From Myxococcales bacterium (GTDB lineage Bacteria > Myxococcota_A > Polyangia > Haliangiales > Haliangiaceae), in contig JADJUW010000001.1 of assembly GCA_016716835.1 (NCBI GenBank), positions 3,004,001-3,068,000 of the forward strand: 64,000 bases of DNA, in the 5' to 3' direction. A program made the translations under genes and the position numbers. Shown piece after piece: positions 1 through 7,964 of this stretch. Position 1 is the first letter of the stretch, and each line of letters starts with the position of its first letter. Under the pieces are notes generated by a model. That model searched no databases, was not told the origin of the DNA, and saw only the letters and a program-made list of their open reading frames with translations.

Positions 1-1
1 C

Positions 2-451
2 GCCGACTGCGGCACATTTGGGCTGCCGGGCGATGTCGATTGCCCGCTATGTGCCTCCGACGCCGAATGCGGCGATGGCTATTGCAATGGCGCCGGGCAA
101 TGCCAGCCCAGCCCATTCTCGACGGGCGGCCTGGGCAGCACCTGCGCCTTTGGCACCGACTGCGCGTCGGGGTTGTGCACCTCGGGCCCCGGCGGCATGG
201 CATGCGTCGACTACTGCACGGTTGGTGCGGGCCCCACCGCGGCCGATGCCTGCCCAAGCAGCTTTGAATGCGTCGACACCGGCCAAGGCGCACAGGGCGT
301 GTGTTGGCATACCGGCGACGGCGGGGGTTGCAGCGCCAGCCCAGCCGCGGGCCGCCGCGCACCCGCCGCGCCATTTGCGGTGGTCGGGTTTGGCGCCCTC
401 GCGTGGGCCGTCCTCGGCCGGCGGAGCGTCCTCGCGCGGGCACAACGCTAA
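2..451 (+). CDS. C-terminal part of Cys-rich surface protein with MYXO-CTERM-like tail
   Basis: The reading frame is open from the first bases, so the gene begins before the window. About 149 residues are visible. They are very rich in Cys, Gly and Asp, with spaced short motifs such as CGDGYC and CASGLC that resemble the small disulfide-rich repeats of myxobacterial secreted proteins. The end is a Gly-Gly-Cys-Ser element, a hydrophobic stretch (AVVGFGALAWAVLG) and an Arg-rich tip, the three-part layout of MYXO-CTERM sorting signals. In that family the Cys is thought to be processed and anchored at the cell surface. Function of the body is unknown. An internal ATG at 173 is unlikely to be the true start because the Cys-rich pattern continues upstream of it. 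Confidence 0.75.
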   Translation, partial: ADCGTFGLPGDVDCPLCASDAECGDGYCNGAGQCQPSPFSTGGLGSTCAFGTDCASGLCTSGPGGMACVDYCTVGAGPTAADACPSSFECVDTGQGAQGVCWHTGDGGGCSASPAAGRRAPAAPFAVVGFGALAWAVLGRRSVLARAQR

Positions 452-480
452 GAAGCGCCCCGCCATAAAAGTTGGCGAAC

Positions 481-653
481 CAGTGTTGTGATCGGATAGT
501 TCTGAGCCAAGCGCCAGCGTTCAGACGCAGGAATGGTTTCGTGGGGCGAGGCATAAAAATGCGAGTTTATTAGAATAAGTGAGCATTTTTTAACGATGCC
601 CCACGGAAGCAGACCAAGTCTGATGGCTCAAAACTTTACAATCACAACACTAG
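481..653. mobile_element. MITE-like palindromic element, copy A
   Basis: About 173 bases between two genes form one long imperfect palindrome. The outer 29 bases at each end match in inverted orientation at roughly 24 positions (left arm 481..509, right arm 624..653; right end read outward-in begins CTAGTGTTGTGATTG). Inner segments CGTGGGGC and GCCCCACG pair again and the centre is AT-rich. There is no ORF inside. Ends follow the pattern CTAGTG-yy-GTG-N12-TGAGCCA, shared with the element at 15260..15425. The TA within CTAG at the border suggests insertion by an IS630/Tc1-type transposase acting in trans; that is inference. Confidence 0.6.
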
Positions 654-695
654 CCCCCCTTCCCCTCTAAGCGGGGTGTTAGGCTGCAGGCCGGC

Positions 696-1658
696 ATGGC
701 CAAGGGGACGGAGCATAAGCCAGGGTTTTATCCCCAGCCCAACGATTGGACCTGCGGGCCGTTTGCCTTAAAGCACGCGCTCATCGCGCTCGGCAAGCTC
801 GTCGATGCCGCCGAGATTTCTGCGACCGCGCGCACGCATTGGTGGTCGGGCACTGACGAGATTCGCCTCGCGCGCGCCGCCCGTGAGTTTGACTGCGACT
901 TGGTGCTCGAACGCCGACGCGACGAGGTCGCGGCACGCAAGGTCTTGACCAAGTTTCTCCGCGAGCAGACGCCGGTGCTGTTGTGCGTCGATGGCTGGGC
1001 GCATTGGATCACCGTGGTGCGCGCCGACGAAGGGCGCTTCGTCATCATCGATTCCAACCAAGACCCGGTGCTCAATATCTTGACGTGGCCGCAGCTGCGC
1101 GCGCGCTGGCGTTATCTCGACGTCGACTACGACAAGGACGAGCCGCCGATCTTGTACGACTTGCTCGCGGTGGCGCCGCGGTTTCGCACCGCGGTGAAGG
1201 CGGACTTCTCGGTTGAACGCGTCAAGTTCTTGCGGCGGCCCGCCAACCGCGCGCTGGCGCAGTTTTGGAACGAGTATCTGCAAGATTTGCTCGAGATCTG
1301 TCGCCCGCCATCGGTGCGCATGATGTCGCCGCTATCGATGGGGGAGTTTTTACGCCGCCATCAAGAGCTTATCGTGTCGCGCGTGCTGTATTGGCATGGC
1401 GATATCGAGCGCGAGCAGCTCACCCGCGTGCTGCGAAATTTCCGTTTCGTCAGCGAGACCTATGGCCTGGTAATTCCGCTGTCGCAGACTAGGCGGGCGG
1501 TGGCGGACGTCGCCATCTTGGTCGCGATGTGGGCGTGCGCGGCGCGCGGCATCGACAGCATGTATGGCGAAGGCACCGACAGCCCACCCGCGGGCACCCC
1601 TTCGCGGCGACGGTTGGCGCGCAAGACCATGCGCCCCGCACTCGCACGGCGACGTTAG
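696..1658 (+). CDS. C39-like papain-fold cysteine peptidase protein
   Basis: The first ~130 residues look like a C39-type peptidase domain. Cys20 sits in NDWTCGPFALKHAL, which matches the QxxxxxCGPA-type nucleophile motif; His103 lies in WAHWITV and Asp119 in FVIIDSNQD, in the right order for a papain-like triad. C39 domains cleave leader peptides after Gly-Gly in transporters, but here there is no ABC or membrane segment, so it is a free-standing protein of 320 residues. The C-terminal ~190 residues are Arg-rich and not recognised. The start at 696 lacks a clear ribosome binding site. It lies alone between a MITE-like element and the convergent uvrC gene. Substrate unknown. Confidence 0.7.
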   Translation: MAKGTEHKPGFYPQPNDWTCGPFALKHALIALGKLVDAAEISATARTHWWSGTDEIRLARAAREFDCDLVLERRRDEVAARKVLTKFLREQTPVLLCVDGWAHWITVVRADEGRFVIIDSNQDPVLNILTWPQLRARWRYLDVDYDKDEPPILYDLLAVAPRFRTAVKADFSVERVKFLRRPANRALAQFWNEYLQDLLEICRPPSVRMMSPLSMGEFLRRHQELIVSRVLYWHGDIEREQLTRVLRNFRFVSETYGLVIPLSQTRRAVADVAILVAMWACAARGIDSMYGEGTDSPPAGTPSRRRLARKTMRPALARRR

Positions 1659-1660
1659 CA

Positions 1661-1680
1661 AACGTGGCGTTAGTTTTTTT
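1661..1680 (+). terminator. Weak intrinsic terminator candidate
   Basis: A short stem AACG/CGTT with a 3-base loop is followed by AG and seven T residues (1674..1680), just after the stop of the C39-like gene. The stem is only 4 bp and the T run also encodes the last codons of convergent uvrC, so this is a weak candidate. Confidence 0.25.
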
Positions 1681-3604
1681 CCGGCGAGGCTAAGGCGGTG
1701 GCGATGGTATGTGCCAAGGCGGGGCCAATACCTGCGGTGGCGGCGATGTCGGCTTCGCTGGCCGCGGCGACGCCGCGCACGGAGCCGAAGCGCACCAGCA
1801 GCGCCTTGCGACGCGCCGGCCCAACGCCTGGGATGCCGTCGAGCTCGCTGCCTAGCATGGCCTTGCTGCGGGTTTGGCGGTGAAACGCGTTGGCAAAGCG
1901 ATGCGCCTCGTCGCGCAGGCGTGCCAAGAGATAGAGCTCGGCGGTGTTGCGGCGCAGCTCGATGGCGTCTTTGGCGGCGTGGAGATACACGCGGTCGGGT
2001 GCGTTGCCACTTTGCAAGTCGCGCTCCTTGGCGAGCGAGACGATGTCGATGCCGCCGGCGCCGACCGCGATGCCGAGCTCCTGCATCGCGGCAACCGCCA
2101 TGCCGAGTTGGCCCTTGCCGCCGTCGACGACGATTAGATCGGGCAGGCGCCAGGCATCGGCTTTGCCGTTGCGGTCGCCATCGGCCTTGTCTTCGTCTTT
2201 GCCTTCGGCCTCTTGCGCGCGCGCGAGCCGGCGCGAGATCACCTCGCGCATCGCCTCAAAATCGTTGTTGGTGACGCTCTTGATGGTGAATTTGCGGTAG
2301 AGGCTTTTCTCGGGTAGGCCGTCGATAAAGGTCACCATGGACGCCACGGTGCCGGTGCCTTGGGTGTGCGCGATGTCGTAGCACTCGATGCGTTCAGGCA
2401 CATTTGCCAGCCGCAAGCGCTCCTGCAACTTGGGCAAGGCGTCCGCGCCCTCCGGCATGCGCTGCTGACGCGAGGTGAGCTGCGCCGCGGCGTTCTGTGT
2501 GGCCATTTCGATCAAGCGAACTTTTTGGCCTCGTTGCGGCGCCAGCACGCGCACCTTGTGCCCGGCGCTCGCGGTCAGCCATTCGCCCAGCGCCTCGGCG
2601 TCTTCGAGTGGCTCAGGCGTGATGACCTCGCTCGGCACCAACATGCCTTCGTCGAGTTGATAATACTGGCCGATGCAGCCGCGAATCACCTCGGCGTCGG
2701 GCAGCTCTTGGTTTTTTTGCGCAAAGGCGCGTTGGCCGAGCAGCTTGCCATGGCGGATAAACATCACCACCACCTCGGCATGGTCTGCTTGCCGCGCGAT
2801 GCCCCACACGTCTTGATCGACGAAGTCATCTTGCACCACGTGCTGCTTGGCCAGCGTACGCTCGACGGCGGCGATGGAATCGCGCAGCGCGGCGGCCTGC
2901 TCGAATTGCTCGTTTTCGGCGTTTTGCGCCATGCGCGCGCGCAGGCGGGTGACGAGGTCTTGATCGCGGCCTTGCAGAAACATCACAACGTCGTCGACTT
3001 GCTCGGCGTAGGCGGCGGCGTCGACCGCGAGGGACGACGCGCACGGTCCGGGACAGCGCTTGATTTGATATTGCAGGCAGGTGCGGCCGCGCGTCTGCAA
3101 GACGTTGTCGCTGCACGTGCGCAGCTGAAAGTGGCGATTGAGCAGCTTGAGTGTGTGCCGTGCCGAGCTCGCGGAATGATAAGGCCCAAAGTAGCGCGCG
3201 CCGTCGTTGCGAATGTGGCGGCCGACTTCGACGCGCGGGAACACAGCCGCGAGCGAGGTGCTGGCGCTTGGCTTGGCCGTCGGCGCGACGCGCAGCACGA
3301 GATATTGCTTATCGTCGCGCAATTTGACGTTAAAGCGCGGGCGGTGCTGCTTAATCAGCGAGTTCTCGAGCAAGAGCGCGGCTTTTTCGTCGGCGACGAC
3401 GATGGTCTCGACGTTTACGGCGGCGCGTGGCAGATAGCCCGCGGCGACCACGTAGCGTTCGTCCTGGCCGCGGAAATACTGCCGCACGCGCACGCGCAGG
3501 CTCTTGGCCTTGCCGACGTAGATCACTACGCCATCGGCGTCGCGAAACAAATACACGCCGGGCTCAGCCGGCAGCGCATCGAGAATGTTATCGGCGATGG
3601 TCAT
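1670..3604 (-). CDS. uvrC: UvrABC excinuclease subunit C
   Basis: UvrC makes the two incisions flanking a bulky DNA lesion after damage is handed over by UvrA and UvrB. The 644-residue protein has the family length and order: an N-terminal GIY-YIG nuclease domain (GVYLFRDADGVVIYVGKAKS), a Cys-containing linker with CLQYQIKRCPGPC, a UVR motif near residue 200-235, the RNase-H-like second nuclease domain (ERIECYDIAHTQG and IVVDGGKGQL carrying acidic residues), and a C-terminal helix-hairpin-helix pair (LDGIPGVGPARRKALL and IAATAGIGPALA). The ATG start precedes a standard N-terminus. The next gene upstream (rseP-like) ends 18 bases before it on the same strand, so co-transcription is possible. 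Confidence 0.97.
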   Translation of the reverse strand: MTIADNILDALPAEPGVYLFRDADGVVIYVGKAKSLRVRVRQYFRGQDERYVVAAGYLPRAAVNVETIVVADEKAALLLENSLIKQHRPRFNVKLRDDKQYLVLRVAPTAKPSASTSLAAVFPRVEVGRHIRNDGARYFGPYHSASSARHTLKLLNRHFQLRTCSDNVLQTRGRTCLQYQIKRCPGPCASSLAVDAAAYAEQVDDVVMFLQGRDQDLVTRLRARMAQNAENEQFEQAAALRDSIAAVERTLAKQHVVQDDFVDQDVWGIARQADHAEVVVMFIRHGKLLGQRAFAQKNQELPDAEVIRGCIGQYYQLDEGMLVPSEVITPEPLEDAEALGEWLTASAGHKVRVLAPQRGQKVRLIEMATQNAAAQLTSRQQRMPEGADALPKLQERLRLANVPERIECYDIAHTQGTGTVASMVTFIDGLPEKSLYRKFTIKSVTNNDFEAMREVISRRLARAQEAEGKDEDKADGDRNGKADAWRLPDLIVVDGGKGQLGMAVAAMQELGIAVGAGGIDIVSLAKERDLQSGNAPDRVYLHAAKDAIELRRNTAELYLLARLRDEAHRFANAFHRQTRSKAMLGSELDGIPGVGPARRKALLVRFGSVRGVAAASEADIAATAGIGPALAHTIATALASPEKN

Positions 3605-3622
3605 CGCGGTGTGTTCCTAGCG

Positions 3623-4660
3623 CTACCTGCCAGGCAGGCGCGCGCAGTCTTTAAACATCACGATGATAAATACGACCAGGAAAAACATGATGCCGACCAT
3701 GTGCACCATGGCCTCTATCTTTTGGTTGGCGCGGCGCCGCGTGATGAGTTCATAACCGAGAAACGCCAGGCGGCCACCGTCGAGCGCGGGCAGCGGCGGC
3801 AGGAGATTAAACACCGCGAGATAGACGTTGAGCACCATGAGGAGGCTGACGAACGGGATCCACCCCGACTCGGCCGCTTCCTTCATCATCGAGCCAATGC
3901 CGACGGGACCGCGCACGTCGAGCTTTTCCTTGCCCGATAGCAGCCGGCCAAACCCGGCGAGCTGCTCCTTGGTGAGGCGATACGGCTCGCGCACGGCGGC
4001 GAGCAACGTCGGCCCCACCGCGCCGGGCGCGCGCTCGCGCATCATGTGCATGCCGATGCGGTAGATGGTGCGGTCGCCGTCTTTGGTCTCCCGCGGGGTG
4101 ACGCGAACATCGACGGGCGCGCCGAAGCGCTCGACCGTCAGCGTGACGGGCTGGCCCTTTGAGGCCTGGATTTGATCGATCAACGTTTCTGGCTTATCGA
4201 TGCGCGTGCCATTGACCGCGATAATAGGCTCGTCGACCCACACCTTGCCGTGAGCGTCAAAGCCTGCCTCGGTGGCACCGACGAGGAGCCGCCCGGTAGG
4301 TTGCCCGATGGAAAAAAATAAAACAAACGCCAGGACCATCGCGCCGAGGTAGTTAAAGCCCGGGCCGGCGAAGATGGCGGCGATGCGCTGCCAGGTCGGC
4401 TTGTTGGGATAGGCGGACTTGTCTTGCGGATCAATGTCGTCGCCGACATTCATGCCGGAGATGGCGACGTAGCCGCCAAACAGAATGGGCGACAGCTGAA
4501 ACTGCGCGCCGTTTTTATCCTTCCATTTAAGGATAGCCGGGCCAAAGCCGATGCTGAACTTGTCCACTTTCATGCCGCACCACCGCGCGACCAAGTAGTG
4601 ACCGAGCTCGTGCACAAAAATGAGCACGCCCAGGGCCAGGATGACCAGGAGCCAATACAT
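3623..4660 (-). CDS. rseP: RseP-like site-2 (M50) intramembrane metalloprotease
   Basis: This is a regulated intramembrane protease of the RseP/RasP type, which cuts transmembrane segments of anti-sigma factors or signal peptides within the inner membrane. The zinc motif HELGH is in the first transmembrane helix (VLIFVHELGHYLVARW); a single PDZ domain follows about residues 115-200; the third zinc ligand region is LLPPLPALDGGRL in a C-terminal membrane segment. At 345 residues it has one PDZ domain, like the short versions, rather than the two of E. coli RseP. In many genomes the gene sits with dxr and bamA; here neither is adjacent. No anti-sigma factor was identified next to it. Confidence 0.93.
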   Translation of the reverse strand: MYWLLVILALGVLIFVHELGHYLVARWCGMKVDKFSIGFGPAILKWKDKNGAQFQLSPILFGGYVAISGMNVGDDIDPQDKSAYPNKPTWQRIAAIFAGPGFNYLGAMVLAFVLFFSIGQPTGRLLVGATEAGFDAHGKVWVDEPIIAVNGTRIDKPETLIDQIQASKGQPVTLTVERFGAPVDVRVTPRETKDGDRTIYRIGMHMMRERAPGAVGPTLLAAVREPYRLTKEQLAGFGRLLSGKEKLDVRGPVGIGSMMKEAAESGWIPFVSLLMVLNVYLAVFNLLPPLPALDGGRLAFLGYELITRRRANQKIEAMVHMVGIMFFLVVFIIVMFKDCARLPGR

Positions 4661-4774
4661 TGGCGGAACTGTACCACGTATGGTGCGGCCGGACGGCGAG
4701 GCGCCGGCGCGGAAAGCCTGGGGCTGACACCGCTACGCTGCGGTTGGCGGCCATGCTCAGTGAGGTGCGGTGCG

Positions 4775-5296
4775 TTACAAGGCAGCGGCGACGTGGCGGC
4801 CGCGCGCCTTCATCGCCAGCACGAGGCGGGGATGAATCGCGGTGGCGACGCCAAATAGCGAGCGCATCGCGCGTTCGTTGCGGTCGCGCCGCAGCATGAG
4901 ACAGTTGGCGGTAAGGCGCATCGCATCGCACGAGCGCGCGGCGACGCGGGTGTAGGCGTCTACGAGCTGGGCTTGCGAGGCGATCGCGGCGGCGGTATCG
5001 AGCACGCACAGCACGCGGCCGTGCGCGGCCTGCAGCGCAGGCGCAAATAGCGAATGGGCGGCAACGTGCACCGGCGGCCGCAGCTCGCACGTGGCAGGCA
5101 TCGGCGGCAATAAGGTCATCAGCGCATTGCAGTTGTCGCCGCTGCCGAGATCGATCGGAATGATCTCGAGCGAAATCGCCGCGGGCGCAAACGCCGCGTG
5201 CAGCGCCTGAACCGCCGGCAAGATGCTGTCTTCGTCGTCGCGATACAGCAGCAGCGCGCTGACGTCGAGCAAAGCGGAAGACGGCGAGGCGTTCAT
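4775..5296 (-). CDS. Hypothetical protein, possibly degenerate GT-A glycosyltransferase-like
   Basis: A 173-residue soluble protein without signal peptide. The start (VSALLLYRDDEDSILPAVQAL, then IIPIDLGSGDNCNALMTLL) resembles the first strand-helix-strand of family 2 glycosyltransferases, where a beta strand is followed by an acidic nucleotide-binding motif. The usual DxD is not convincing (VLCVLDTAAAI is the best match), so catalytic activity is doubtful. It lies upstream on the same strand of rseP-like and downstream of two glycosyltransferase genes, which fits a relict or partner of those. Function is otherwise not recognised. Confidence 0.5.
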   Translation of the reverse strand: MNASPSSALLDVSALLLYRDDEDSILPAVQALHAAFAPAAISLEIIPIDLGSGDNCNALMTLLPPMPATCELRPPVHVAAHSLFAPALQAAHGRVLCVLDTAAAIASQAQLVDAYTRVAARSCDAMRLTANCLMLRRDRNERAMRSLFGVATAIHPRLVLAMKARGRHVAAAL

Positions 5297-5376
5297 GGTG
5301 GGTAAGGCGGACGCACGCGACGGCGTTCGCTAACAATGACGCGGCGCGCCGTTTCGATCAAGTCGCAGGCTCGAAC

Positions 5377-6615
5377 TTAAGCATGCCAGTGTGACCACAG
5401 CGCAGGTCCGACAGCGTCCCAGCCCAGGTCCGCGCGCAACGTCGCTACCTGAACAACCGCACCTGAACATCGGACCCTGGTTGAGGTTACTGGCGGCCCA
5501 GCGATGCCGTGTGCAATAGTTTCGATGGCTTGCGACATCGACGCAGGATCGTGGAGGACGACCTGATAGGCTTGGGCGGCGAGTTTCGGGTCTGCGCTTA
5601 AGCCGGCGAGGCCGCCGCTGCCGCTGTGGATAAGTGGGATGCCGGCGGTGAGGGCTTCAAGGGCGACGACGGGCATACCCTCGCCGCGGGAGGTCGCGGT
5701 CGCGACGCGCGATGGCAAGACCACGGCGTCGGTCACGGCGTATTCGTCGTCTAGGGCGCCGCCGTCAAGCGCGCCGCGAAACAGCACGCGGTGTTGCGGC
5801 GCGGAAGCGTGAAGGGAATCGGCCTGCCCTTGCAAGGCCGAGCGCAACGGCCCATCGCCGACGATGGTCAGCTCGCATGGCCGCGCGACGTCGCGGAGCG
5901 TCGCAAACAATTGATCGACTCCCTTTACCGCGACCAAGCGCGCGACGACGAGCAGGCGAAATGGCCGATCGCCGAGGGGCTCGCGCGCCGCGACTACCGC
6001 GTTGCCGGCCCGCCGCGCGGCGATGGCGGCAAAGCGATCGCCATCGACGCCCATCGCGCTGACGATTGATCGCGCGCTGACGATGGCGCGAAGGTCGGGC
6101 CCACACGCAGCCAGCGCCTGATCGCGCAGCGGCGTGCTTACCCATGCAATTCGCGCCTCAAGCGCAACCAGTCGCGCCAAGGCAGCTGGAAGCAATCCGC
6201 TGCGCGCAAGCAAAGCCACGTCGCCACCATGAGCGATGGCCAAGAACGGTACACCCCGCGCTCCGCGCGCCCGCCACGCCGCCAGCGCCCCAACGGTCGC
6301 GGCAGGCACTAGCCAATGCGCGCATATCGCATCCCACCGCGGTGCGGCGCGCCATGCCTGCCGCATCATCGTCGCCGTGCCCCGCGCCAGGCCGGCGACG
6401 TCACGAGTCATTAACGCGGCGCGCGCTACGGCTGGCAAAGCCAGATGGGCCTCAAACGCGTCGGGAATGCCAATTGCGGCGCTTTTGCGCGGCAGCGCGA
6501 TGACGTCGACGACGTGCCCCTGCGCCTCTAGCCATCGCACGTGTGCTTGCACGAACATGCCCGCCACGTCGCCATGCCACCGCGGAAACGACGACGTGAT
6601 CACCCCGATGCGCAT
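5377..6615 (-). CDS. GT4-family glycosyltransferase
   Basis: A 412-residue glycosyltransferase of the GT-B fold, which transfers a sugar from a nucleotide donor at the cytoplasmic face of the membrane. The N-terminal acceptor domain begins MRIGVITSSFPRWHGD; the C-terminal donor domain has FRLLVVARLVAVKGVDQL and LTIVGDGPLRSALQ, and the conserved EGMPVVALEALTAGIPLI segment with the E-x7-E donor-binding pattern. The ATG at 6615 was chosen because the family N-terminus starts there; the frame continues open upstream but that part is Arg/Ala-rich and overlaps the preceding gene. It begins 12 bases after that GT2 gene, so the two form an operon. Confidence 0.88.
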   Translation of the reverse strand: MRIGVITSSFPRWHGDVAGMFVQAHVRWLEAQGHVVDVIALPRKSAAIGIPDAFEAHLALPAVARAALMTRDVAGLARGTATMMRQAWRAAPRWDAICAHWLVPAATVGALAAWRARGARGVPFLAIAHGGDVALLARSGLLPAALARLVALEARIAWVSTPLRDQALAACGPDLRAIVSARSIVSAMGVDGDRFAAIAARRAGNAVVAAREPLGDRPFRLLVVARLVAVKGVDQLFATLRDVARPCELTIVGDGPLRSALQGQADSLHASAPQHRVLFRGALDGGALDDEYAVTDAVVLPSRVATATSRGEGMPVVALEALTAGIPLIHSGSGGLAGLSADPKLAAQAYQVVLHDPASMSQAIETIAHGIAGPPVTSTRVRCSGAVVQVATLRADLGWDAVGPALWSHWHA

Positions 6616-6626
6616 GCGTGGTAGCC

Positions 6627-7370
6627 CTAGCGTACGCCGCGCCGCCACGGCGCCCGCGCCCGCACCGCCGCGCGCGCGAGTAAAAATGGCAACGGGTGCA
6701 AAGCCGCCTTTGGCGAAATGCCGCTGCGCCAGTTTTGTCCGTAAACCGGACGAACCGGCACATCGACGACGCGGGCGCGCCGCGCCGCGAGCAGGCCGAG
6801 CAAGTCGCCCGGATAGCCGTAGCGCGGGTAGAGCTGCGCGATCGGCAGGCGCTGAAGCATCCGCCGCGAGATCGCGGTGTAGCCACACTGCGAATCAAAG
6901 ACGTCATAGCCCACCGCCGCCCGCGTCGCGAGCGACAGCACAATGTTGCCCACCTGGCGGGTGCGCGGCATCTCGCGCCACACCGCATCGCCCTCAAAGC
7001 GATTGCCCTTGGCGTAGTCAGCGACGCCCTCCACCACCGGCGCGAGCAAGGACGGCAGGTCATCGCCATGCATTTGGCCATCGCCGGCCATCACCGCGAT
7101 CACGTCGACGTCGGGGTGGCGCGCCAACACCTGGGCATAGCCGGTGGAAAGGCTTGCGCCGACGCCGCCGTTTTGCGCGTGCGAAATCACTTCGCAAACG
7201 CCCACTTGATGTGGTGCCATCGCAGCACACGATGCCGTGTCATCGCGCGAGGCATCGTCGATGACGACGAGCACGTCGACCAACGCGGGCACCGCCGCGA
7301 TCGCCGCGGCGATCTTGTCGGCCTCATTGTAGGCCGGCATTACCACCGCAATCTTGGCACCTAAGAACAC
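6627..7370 (-). CDS. GT2-family glycosyltransferase (polyprenyl-phosphate type)
   Basis: A 247-residue family 2 glycosyltransferase. The N-terminus (IAVVMPAYNEADKIAAAIAAV) and LVVIDDASRDDTA are typical of dolichyl/undecaprenyl-phosphate mannose synthases; IAVMAGDGQMHGDDL carries the DGQ/DxD-type metal and nucleotide site. The FDSQCGYTAISRRML segment is the usual conserved block of the subfamily. There is no C-terminal transmembrane pair, so it is the soluble type. It probably charges a lipid carrier or transfers a sugar to a lipid-linked acceptor, with the GT4 protein encoded right after it. Family is certain; sugar and acceptor cannot be read from sequence. Confidence 0.9.
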   Translation of the reverse strand: MFLGAKIAVVMPAYNEADKIAAAIAAVPALVDVLVVIDDASRDDTASCAAMAPHQVGVCEVISHAQNGGVGASLSTGYAQVLARHPDVDVIAVMAGDGQMHGDDLPSLLAPVVEGVADYAKGNRFEGDAVWREMPRTRQVGNIVLSLATRAAVGYDVFDSQCGYTAISRRMLQRLPIAQLYPRYGYPGDLLGLLAARRARVVDVPVRPVYGQNWRSGISPKAALHPLPFLLARAAVRARAPWRRGVR

Positions 7371-7468
7371 GGCGCAACCTAGCGATTTTTGTGCGCCTGG
7401 GCCAGCGGCGCCCGATGCAATAACGATGTCATAGCGCGGTGCTACACAGCCTGCACAAAAGGAATCCT

Positions 7469-7921
7469 ATGGCAGGCGTCAACAAAGTTATCCTCGTCGG
7501 GCATTTGGGCGCTGACCCCGAATTGCGCTACACCCCAAGCGGCCAAGGCGTCTGCGAATTGCGGCTTGCCACCAGCGAGTCGTGGAACGACAAGAACGGG
7601 CAAAAGCAAGAGCGCACCGAATGGCACCGCGTGGTGGTGTGGGGCAAGCGCGCCGAGATTTGCTCGAAATATCTCAACAAGGGTCGTCAGGTGTTTGTCG
7701 AAGGCCGGCTGCAAACGCGCTCCTACGACGATAAAGAAGGCCACAAGCGCTACACCACCGAGATCATCGCCAACGACGTCCAGTTTCTTGGCGGCGGCAA
7801 GGGTGAAGGCGGCGGCGCACGCCCAGCTGGCGCGGCCACCGACGCCCCGCCTGCCAATGAAGACATGGGCGCCTTTGGCGGCTACAATGGCGGCACGCCC
7901 GACGACGATATTCCGTTCTGA
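7469..7921 (+). CDS. ssb: Single-stranded DNA-binding protein
   Basis: SSB coats single-stranded DNA in replication, repair and recombination and recruits partner proteins through its acidic tail. The 150-residue protein has the OB fold in the first ~110 residues (NKVILVGHLGADPELRYTPSG, WHRVVVWGKRAEICSKYLNKG, EGRLQTRSYDDKEGHKRY), a Gly-rich linker and the C-terminal tip DDDIPF. The ATG at 7469 is preceded by AAAAGGA at a normal distance; a start 10 codons upstream is open but lacks family support. The gene is divergent from the glycosyltransferase pair. Confidence 0.97.
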   Translation: MAGVNKVILVGHLGADPELRYTPSGQGVCELRLATSESWNDKNGQKQERTEWHRVVVWGKRAEICSKYLNKGRQVFVEGRLQTRSYDDKEGHKRYTTEIIANDVQFLGGGKGEGGGARPAGAATDAPPANEDMGAFGGYNGGTPDDDIPF

Positions 7922-7940
7922 TCGGTTACGCTTAGGACCT

Positions 7941-7959
7941 GACGCTTCTGATTAGCGTC
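7941..7959 (+). promoter_or_regulatory. Hairpin between ssb and the PEP-synthase-like gene
   Basis: GACGCT and AGCGTC pair around a 7-base loop. There is no T tract after it, and the next ATG is 5 bases downstream, so it would sit over the ribosome binding region of the following gene. It could limit read-through translation or end ssb mRNA; only the inverted repeat is observed. Confidence 0.3.
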
Positions 7960-7964
7960 GCGCT

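Noticed and set aside
696..1658. C39 peptidase as part of a bacteriocin/RiPP exporter
   Set aside because: No ABC transporter, membrane domain or peptide gene is next to it; it is over 35 kb from the peptide module.
2360..3940. 526-residue open frame on the plus strand
   Set aside because: It is antisense to uvrC and the start of rseP-like, both with full family motifs; its His/Arg/Ala-rich composition is typical of a shadow of GC-rich coding DNA.
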